A stretch of DNA of 64,000 bases from Gymnopus androsaceus JB14 (taxonomy: Eukaryota; Basidiomycota; Agaricomycetes; Agaricales; Omphalotaceae). Numbering within the stretch: the first letter of the stretch is position 1; every line of letters begins with the position of its first letter. Below the pieces are notes generated by a model. That model did no database searches, was not told the DNA's origin, and worked only from the letters and a program-made list of their open reading frames with translations. This document shows positions 57,346 through 64,000 of the stretch, in pieces. The DNA is taken from contig ML769391.1 of NCBI GenBank assembly GCA_009733575.1, positions 154,620 to 218,619 of the forward strand, written 5' to 3'. The translations under genes and the position numbers were made by a program.

Positions 57346-58182
57346 TTAAAAGGCAAAATCATCATTATCCACTCCGAAAGCTTCTTCATCAACAAACTTT
57401 GCATGTCCATTCTGACCTTCATGCCATTTCAAGAACTTTTTCCACAAGAAGCAGTCTCGCTTCAAATGTCCCTTCTTATCACAGAAATGACATCTCATCT
57501 CCTCTGCTTCAGAAGAGAGTGCAACGTTACAAGGATCAGGTGTAGAAGTGGAGGAGGTGTTTCCGGGCTTCCCAAGTTCAGCTAGAATGAGCATAGATGA
57601 TACATGCTCAAAAGTGAACTTCTCTGTGGTGAGTTTGGAGATGTTCGACACAACATGGGAATAGGTGGACAGAAGACCACTGATAAGAGCAATGATGGCA
57701 TCATCATTGGAAATATTCATCCCTGAGCTCTCCATGACAAGAATGTGCGATTTGATTGCTGAAATCCAATCAGCCATGGTCTGTGAGGAGGACTTCTTCA
57801 TGGAATTGAGCTTCTGGCGAAGCATCATTGAGGCTGCAAAGCCGGTAGGACAGTGAAGGGCTTTGAGATCCAACCACACATTGAGAGGATCAGCATCAGC
57901 ACAGTGAGCGAGCTGGCTAGGTGCAACACAAAGAATTATGGCAGAGCGTGCCTGAGCCATTTTGGTAGTGGAACAAGCATCATGCATCTTCTCAATGTTG
58001 GCTTGGATGATGGCTGGGTTAAGGGGATTGCCGTTTTCATCATGAGTGTCCACCAAGATTTCAATGATACCTTCGAATAAATTGTGGCATGTGAGGTCCG
58101 CTTGGGTGTAGATCTGCCATGCTTTGTACTTTCTGGTACCAAAGTCTAGGCAGTTGTAACTGAATCTGGTGATATTGGGCAT
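57346..58182 (-). CDS. Gag polyprotein of gag-only LTR element
   Basis: 278 codons from MPNITRFSYN. The Copia-type gag (UBN2-like) region has YKAWQIYTQADL, NVWLDLKALHCPTG, LNSMKKSSSQTMADWISAIK and LISGLLSTYSHVVSNI. It is followed by a CCHC zinc knuckle CHFCDKKGHLKRDC (C-x2-C-x4-H-x4-C) and an acidic tail ending DNDDFAF. No protease, integrase or RT follows before the LTR. The frame is intact. Confidence 0.88.
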   Translation of the reverse strand: MPNITRFSYNCLDFGTRKYKAWQIYTQADLTCHNLFEGIIEILVDTHDENGNPLNPAIIQANIEKMHDACSTTKMAQARSAIILCVAPSQLAHCADADPLNVWLDLKALHCPTGFAASMMLRQKLNSMKKSSSQTMADWISAIKSHILVMESSGMNISNDDAIIALISGLLSTYSHVVSNISKLTTEKFTFEHVSSMLILAELGKPGNTSSTSTPDPCNVALSSEAEEMRCHFCDKKGHLKRDCFLWKKFLKWHEGQNGHAKFVDEEAFGVDNDDFAF

Positions 58183-58382
58183 GGTGGAGGAATGGGAATG
58201 ATAAGTGATGAAATGAATAGTGATGCCGGAGACCCAGCCAATGAAGTGATTTGCTGGAAACCCAGCCAACGGTGTCAAAAACTCGACCAATGGATAATTG
58301 CCGGAAGCCCAGCCAACAGATAAGAGCACTGGAAGCCCAGTCAGCAATGACAAGAATTGATGGGGATATGCCTGCGCATTTG

Positions 58383-58573
58383 TGTTGGATTAGACCCTGA
58401 GATGTGAGCAAAGGTGGGAGAAATATGTATAGGCAGGGAACCTGCAGCAAACACGCAAGGGTTCCGGTAGCGATGGTACAGGTTATATATGTAAGATAGG
58501 GGAATCGGGAAAATAGATAAAAAGGGCAGTGGCGGTGTGAGTGCCGGACTGGATACCAATCAATATTCCAACA
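58383..58573 (-). repeat. 5' LTR of gag-only element
   Basis: Upstream LTR relative to the minus-strand gag. The adjacent sequence CAAATGCGCAGGCATATC (minus) is where a primer-binding site would lie. Confidence 0.88.
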
Positions 58574-58579
58574 CAATAT

Positions 58580-60336
58580 ACCAACTTTGACACACTAACT
58601 TCCCTAAAAAGCATCTCCATGAACATATCATACAGACTTGCACAGAAGAAATTGCCATTGAAGAAAAGTACTTGGGTCACCAGTAGTCCTGACTTGAAGA
58701 TTCAGATTAAAGGTCTGACAATGATATCAATTCAAGAGCTGCTTTCACCAAGTGCTATTGCACAATGTTTGCACCTTTTATATGGAATTTCCTCTCCATC
58801 TGGACAATATCAAAGAACCGGTACAGGAAAGAGACCAAGAAGAAACTACCGGGCAATCATAGTGCCAGAATGCAAACAGAGGCGGAATTGAATGAGGAAT
58901 CATTGTCAGATTGGGACAACAATCCCAACTTGAATGTCTTGAGACTCCCAAAGGAACCGAGGTCTGGTTATCTAGCCTAAGTTAACACTGGTATGCCTCA
59001 TAAATGATTCCCCTATAAATATTTTACTCATTAGTATAAGGTCCTCATTGCTGTTATTATAATGCTTGCGTATATGAACAATACTGGGATAAATGCCTTG
59101 AATGTTGTCCTGGGATTATTCTTCAAAATCAATGGGACAAGCTCTTGTGTTCTCTCAATGCTTAGCAATACCAGGCTCAGCATATTGGGCCATACTATTG
59201 AGCGGTTGAAAGAGACACTGTTGGAGGATGCAATAACCAGTTGCATACTTCTCCCAGATCTCCTTTGCATCATCTGGCAGATCCACTGAGAGTGCATAAA
59301 TGTGCTTTCACAAATGCTTGGGGACACATTGACAAAGAGTGCGAGCAGTGGTGTGGGTCCCAGGCTCAGAATCCATATAAAAGATAGTGAGAGGAATGTC
59401 AGTGGAAGGGGTATTGGCATCCATGGTATCAGGAAGGATGTTGAGTATGTTGAGAGCAGGGTTATTGTGTTTGATCTTGCACACTGAGAAAAATAGGTTT
59501 GGGCAGTCACAGCCAACATTAATGCCCCAGAATGGGTGATTGCCAAATGCCAGAGTGTCCCAAACACGATCAAAGGTTTTGTTTGTGCAGGTAGCAGTAC
59601 ACATGAGGAACAGTACATCCTGTCCAATGAAGCTACACAGTTGGTCGAGTTGATGATAGAGAGGCTGGAAATTGTCATTGCCCCACTCATTAATGCAATG
59701 AGTTTCATTGACGCTGATAGCCTTTACGTGATGACAAAATGAAAGGCTCATTGGAGCAATGGGACATTGCCATCTCTGGCAACATGTACACAAGCTGGGC
59801 CTTGGTTCATGTATTGTGCATGTCCTTGCAGCCTCTGAAGTTTCTTTGTTAACAATGACTGTCTCAAGGCCTTTTGCTTGGGCCTGTTTAGCCTAATATA
59901 GCATGAATAAAGATGAATCCTAAGAAACAAGCAAATGATTACCTGATCATATTCTAATGTCTTCAAAGGACATGTTAGCAGAATAACCTCATTTTTTGGC
60001 ACTCCCAACAGCACTAGAGCTTCAAAGATATAGCTCTTGCCATATTCAGTCCCAGCAAGTGGCAGCAACAAGAATAGAGTTGCTCCCTTAATGGATCTTC
60101 TGGATCAATTGAGCTTCCCATGATGTGAAGCAGGAGCGGTAGGTTTTGGTTGGCAGTGCTTCCATGGTGTACCATGTATGGGGTATTGCAGGGCCTCCAA
60201 CAGTCTGTCTGGACATTTGAGGAGAGCAAGGAGGTGGTCCAGAGTGAGCATTCATTGCAAGATGATTAGACTGGCATAAAGGAGGTTTGGGCATGGAACT
60301 GGAGGCAAACTTGCTGGGTGGGCAAGTCATGGATAG
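58580..60336 (-). pseudogene. Degenerate RecQ-like helicase, copy 2
   Basis: Co-linear with copy 1. DETHCINEWGNDNFQPLYHQ and VCTATCTNKTFDRVWDTL are at 59308-59793. The motif I region reads AGTEYGKSYIFEALVLLG (Gly to Glu against copy 1). The helicase C remnant is at 59260-59350. The C-terminal Cys-rich segment YCPRCKVVKPCTPSLLIAHE lies beyond the gag-only element near 57000-57060. Stops and frame changes throughout. Confidence 0.7.
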
Positions 60337-60779
60337 TAAGGTAGAGAGCATCCATCTCTCGCTAACATTAGCTGACATTGTCACACAGCTGTCACTTACC
60401 TATATATAGTGAAAATCACTTTGAAAATTCAATACATAACATTCTGCACTCCCTAGAGCTAATTCCTTCCATGCATTGCTTAAGATACTATATAAGTAGT
60501 TACAAACCACACTGCAAGTTATATGGATAAATGCTGAGATAGATGATCCCAGCTTATTGCCAGAAACACTGTTTTAGGAATGCCTCTCCCAAATTTGTAT
60601 GTCTGCTTGAAACCTTGGGTGCTACATCCTCCTAATCATATTTTAAAGGGATGCATGGCACGGATTTATGAGGCAGATTTGGGTTATTATTTGAGCTAAT
60701 TATCAGGAGAATTTCACTATATTAAGATGACACACATGATGCATGTGATGTTAGCGAGATATGGATGCTCTCTACCTTA
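60337..60779. mobile_element. MITE with ~31-bp TIR TAAGGTAGAGAGCATCCAT (443 bp)
   Basis: Inverted ends TAAGGTAGAGAGCATCCAT, each continuing through TCTCGCTAACAT with one mismatch. Copy 1 (28155-28172) lacks this sequence. The target duplication is unclear. The interior is A/T-rich with no ORF. Confidence 0.75.
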
Positions 60780-60939
60780 GAAATTATGGTCTACAGCCAA
60801 AATCCAATCCAAATTAGTTGAAGAATTGATCTATAGTCAAAAAATATGCACCCAAGCAACAATTATGTTCAATATCTTCATAAGCCAAGTGCATAGTGAC
60901 GGGACAAAACTTGACACATCGACAGCCACACAACAGTGG

Positions 60940-61755
60940 ATATAAGACCTTTGATAGATCCCTTTTTGGCATCAAGGCAATCAAGAACTTCAGCAGCAGC
61001 AAAGTAAAAATTCATGGCTGCGGCATTCTAAGTATTGAATACACATATATCAGGTTGGAACTGATTGGATAAGAAATAATGTACTGAGTATTCCAATGCC
61101 CCAATGAAGGACTGTATAGCCAATCCCCAAAAAAATAGTTAGCAAGTTGCAAAGTGACAGAAAAGAAGGGCTTCAGGATGATAATTCTTGTCATGAATCG
61201 GACAATGTAGATAAATTGAAAAACATCATGAGCGAAAGATGTAGGAGAAAATTTCACCTGTTGGACTTGGGCTTTGTGGTGGTTGAAAAATTAGTTCAGC
61301 TCAACAACCCCTTAGCGGGAGCAGCTGAAATGCATCTCTGTTCTCACCTTGACAAAGCCAGTAAATTGCTTGCCTATTTTCAGGAAAAAATGGCTCATTT
61401 TATGTAGTGGAAGTCAAGACAGAACTGTACAAGCTTCTTGGTGTGTCTCCTAGTGCTAATAAAGGTGCTGCAAAAATTTCTCGACTCAAAACTAGACCTT
61501 TTCATACCACATCTCAAAAATCAACATCCTCTCCAAATCTTTAGCAGTTTGGGGAGTAACTTGCTTATATCCTAATATACAATAATGAATTAATTTTCTT
61601 TAATCTGTACTATAATTGTGTGCAATCAACCCAGAAAACCTACATTAAGGCTTGGGGACTGTCAGAGAATTTCTGCTTAGTTTCACTTTATTTAACTCTC
61701 AGACACCTTTATACTCACCAGCATTACTCTAGGCTATTTTTTCCAGGAATATTGC
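60940..61755 (-). repeat. Inverted fragment of the DnaJ/NSUN5 promoter unit (copy 4)
   Basis: On the minus strand this contains the NSUN5 start (MNFYFAAAEVL equivalent, ATG near 61014), the shared promoter and the DnaJ first-exon region (61260-61470). It continues into sequence matching 28320-28536. It is inverted relative to the flanking 60781-60935, which matches 28172-28315 in direct orientation. Confidence 0.82.
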
Positions 61756-61925
61756 GTAAAAAGCAGGGAAGAGTCACGTGTAGTCCGAGATAAGATATGA
61801 AGATATACCAAATACGACACACCCCCATTGGACTGCAAAGGGACTGAAAGGTAGGAAAATAAGAAGTAGGAAAGTAGGGAATAGAAAACTATGTAGAAGG
61901 TTTAAGAGAAGAGAAAGGAAAACTC

Positions 61926-63147
61926 CGCGGGATTGAATAAATGGAGGCCGGAATTATTTCAGGAAAATAGTTTGTAAATAATAAAGTTTTCCACCACAGA
62001 TTCCCACTGAAAAAGAATACAAATCCTGCCCAAAAAACATAAACAAAAAAAGTATCTTTTCTGTATATAATCCTGGCCAAAAAACTCTGTGAAATCTAAT
62101 CAGCATTCCACTGGGAAAAAAAGGTCAATTTCCCTGGGTAAAATGCCATGATTCCTTTTGAAAAAGGAAATGAAATTAATGGTCTTTTCTACGTGTAAAA
62201 GATCTTGTAAGCTTTGTTCTTTCCCAATCAAAATCTTTGTTTTATTCCACCATCAACATGCACTACCCAGTTACTGCCAGTTACTGCCCTGTTGCTGACC
62301 AGTTGCAGGGTCTAAGCAAGCTAGATGCTCAGAAACTTACATGAATTTCATTGCTCAGTGACAGGAACCACTTTTGACTTCACATTAGTTAGAGTGTATT
62401 TACAGTATCATGTATGGCCACTAAAATTTCCTAATCAAAATAAGTTTACAACAGGTGGCTAACATATTGATACAGCTGCATTGCAGCAGACTCAGCGGTT
62501 GATACAACCTCTCTTATTTATATTCTTTTTTTTTTGATTATAGACATAGTACAACCTCACACCAGAGAATGTGGGGGTTTACACAACAGCACCAAATTTT
62601 CTGTCAAACCGAGCAGATGCCAACTGAGCTGTGAGATGGTGAGGTGGCCTCCACGTGATACTGTAAATATGCTCTAACTAATGTGAAGTCAAAAGTGGTT
62701 CCTGTCACTGAGCAATGAAATTCATGTAAGTTTCTGAGCATCTAGCTTGCTTAGACCCTGCAACTGGTCAGCAACAAGGCCGTAACTGGTGGTAACTGGG
62801 TACTGCATGTTGATGGCGGAATAAAACAAAGATTTCAATCAGGAAAGAACAAAGCTTACAAGACCTTTTACATGCAGAAAAGACCATTAATTTTGTTTCC
62901 TTTTTTGAAAGGAATCATGGCAATTTACCCAGGGAAATTGACCTTTTTTTCCCAGTGGAATGCTGATTAGATTTCACAGAGTTTTTTGGCTGGGATTATA
63001 TGCGGAAAAGACACTTTTTTTCTTTATATTTTTTGGGTGGGATTTGTATTCTTTTTCAGTGGGAATCTGTGGTGGAAAACTTTATTATTTACAAACTATT
63101 TTCCTGAAATAATTCCAGCCTTCATTTACTGTATTCAATCCCGTAGA
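61926..63147. repeat. Large inverted repeat of two Copia-like 3' ends
   Basis: The arms 61926-62412 and 62655-63147 are inverted copies about 90% alike, each starting at GGGATTGAATA (end of the pol reading frame) and running through GGAATTATTTCAGGAAAA and onward. The spacer is about 240 bp and T-rich. It looks like two element ends, including LTR sequence, joined head to head. Confidence 0.65.
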
Positions 63148-64000
63148 GTGGAATCAACCCAAGTTGTAATACATGCCTTGTATGAAGTTCACATTGAAGT
63201 GGTTTCATCAAGACATCAGCTACCATATCAGAGGTCTGTATCCAGTGAATCACAGATGCACCTCTCAAGATGTGTGACCAAATAAAGTGATATTTAATGT
63301 CAATATGTTTTGCATTGGCAGACATCAATTCATTGTGCACAATTTGGATGTCAGAATGACTGTTGGAGAACAATGGGAAAGGAGATGGCAAGACAATCAA
63401 GAGATCAGTTGCAAGCAGCTAAATCCATATTAGTTCCTTCAATATGTGTGTGAGTGCCATGTACTCAGCCTTGGTGGATGAAAGAGCAACTGCTTTCTGT
63501 TTTTAGGATGACCAAGAGACAAGTCCTCCAAAGAGGAATATAATGAAACCAGAAATGGATAAGCAATCATCTGGGTTGGTAGCCCAGTCTGCATTGGAAA
63601 AGCCAGTCATGTCAAGAGTGACAGAGTGAGGAATGTTCTCAATAACAGATAACAGATTAACACCAAGTACTAGAACCATTCAATGGAGCCAGCAAGGTAG
63701 TGTAACATGTGTTTCACAGATACCATATGTTTGAAAGTGGGTCGGGAATTATAGGTTCCCAAGGCTGAGGCAGCATAAGCCAGATCAGGATGAGAAATGG
63801 TTGCCAACCAGTTGTACAACCCAATGAGAGCCTGATAGAGGATCATCCAGTTGGCTCTGGAGATTTCTGGGCAGGTGTTAGGATCAATGTGGTCATCCAT
63901 CTTGTGCAGAGCCTCAGACAGTGGTACTGACTGTGTTTTGCATTCTGTGAGGTTGTGTTGTTCAAGGAGGTCAATGATATAAGCAGCTTGATCAATGTAT
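63137..64000 (-). pseudogene. Degenerate Ty1/Copia pol (RT C-terminus and RNase H), runs off the window
   Basis: Minus-strand fragments: LIGLYNWLATISHPDLAYAA and HMLHYLAGSIEW (63670-63900) match the RT-RNase H junction. The stretch 63420-63660 carries TGFSNADWATNPDD, SGFIILFGG and ALSSTKAEYMALT (RNase H). 63122-63400 has AKHIDIKYHFI and DMVADVLMKPL (end of RNase H). Frames are broken several times. The upstream part (integrase, RT core) lies beyond the right edge. Confidence 0.82.

Larger units (their letters stand above)
57066..58573 (-). mobile_element. Gag-only LTR retrotransposon (TR-GAG type), 1508 bp, TSD CAATA
   Basis: LTRs at 57066-57260 and 58383-58573 (TG...CA, about 195 and 191 bp, similar but not identical) enclose one gag ORF and no pol. 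Target duplication CAATA at 57061-57065 and 58574-58578; unit 1 shows the empty site (GGCAATACACC near 26456). A purine-rich tract GCGGGGGTG lies inside the 3' LTR on the minus strand. Copia-like gag suggests trans-mobilisation by a Copia pol. Confidence 0.9.

Overview
The window is fungal nuclear DNA, most likely from an agaricomycete (mushroom-forming basidiomycete). Genes are split by many 45-70 bp GT-AG introns. Recognisable families include a LAMMER kinase, RPF2, an NSUN5/Rcm1 rRNA methyltransferase, a multi-intron Xdj1-type DnaJ and a secreted A1 aspartic protease, and the repeat content (NB-ARC/TPR genes, Helitron, hAT, Copia) is of the kind found in agaricomycetes. All products are assigned by reading motifs and domain order by eye; no database search was possible.

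Region 1 (1-21 kb) is gene-dense core chromosome. In order it carries: LAMMER/CLK kinase (+), medium-chain alkenal/enone reductase (+), thioredoxin-fold PRX-like protein (+), RPF2 (-), a Crinkler-like protein with header, nuclease fold and kinase (+), secreted aspartic protease (-), peroxisomal-type enoyl-CoA hydratase/isomerase (-), NDUFB10-like complex I subunit (+), Xdj1-like DnaJ (-) and NSUN5-like rRNA m5C methyltransferase (+). RPF2 with the Crinkler-like gene, and DnaJ with NSUN5, are divergent pairs. Seven genes between 3.9 and 18.3 kb carry in total about ten apparent single-base insertions and no single-base deletion. That pattern points to insertion-type sequence errors rather than decay.

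Region 2 (18.6-62 kb) is a repeat-rich block built from about three and a half copies of one segment: the DnaJ/NSUN5 promoter and NSUN5 gene (+), then a tail-to-tail NB-ARC/TPR STAND (NLR-type) gene (-), then a degenerate RecQ-like helicase (-). Copy 1 of NSUN5 is intact and copies 2 and 3 are pseudogenes. All three NLR copies have lesions: an insertion plus nonsense codon in A, a 13-bp deletion plus nonsense codon in B, and one upstream stop in C. They differ in the number of 120-bp TPR units.

Many mobile elements sit in these duplicates, and the unoccupied sister copies show the exact insertion sites. They are: a family of terminally inverted elements starting CATCAGCAAAACCTGG with 2-bp target duplications and element-specific internal word repeats; a 2.88-kb near-perfect palindrome with a TTA duplication; two hAT-like elements; a solo LTR; a gag-only LTR retrotransposon; a degenerate Helitron with a USP-like cysteine-protease ORF; and other MITEs. 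The window ends in a degenerate Copia pol.

The most unusual signals are the CATCAGC family (same ends, different internal vocabularies), the 2.88-kb palindrome, the NLR/NSUN5 segmental triplication, and the Crinkler-like nuclease-kinase gene.
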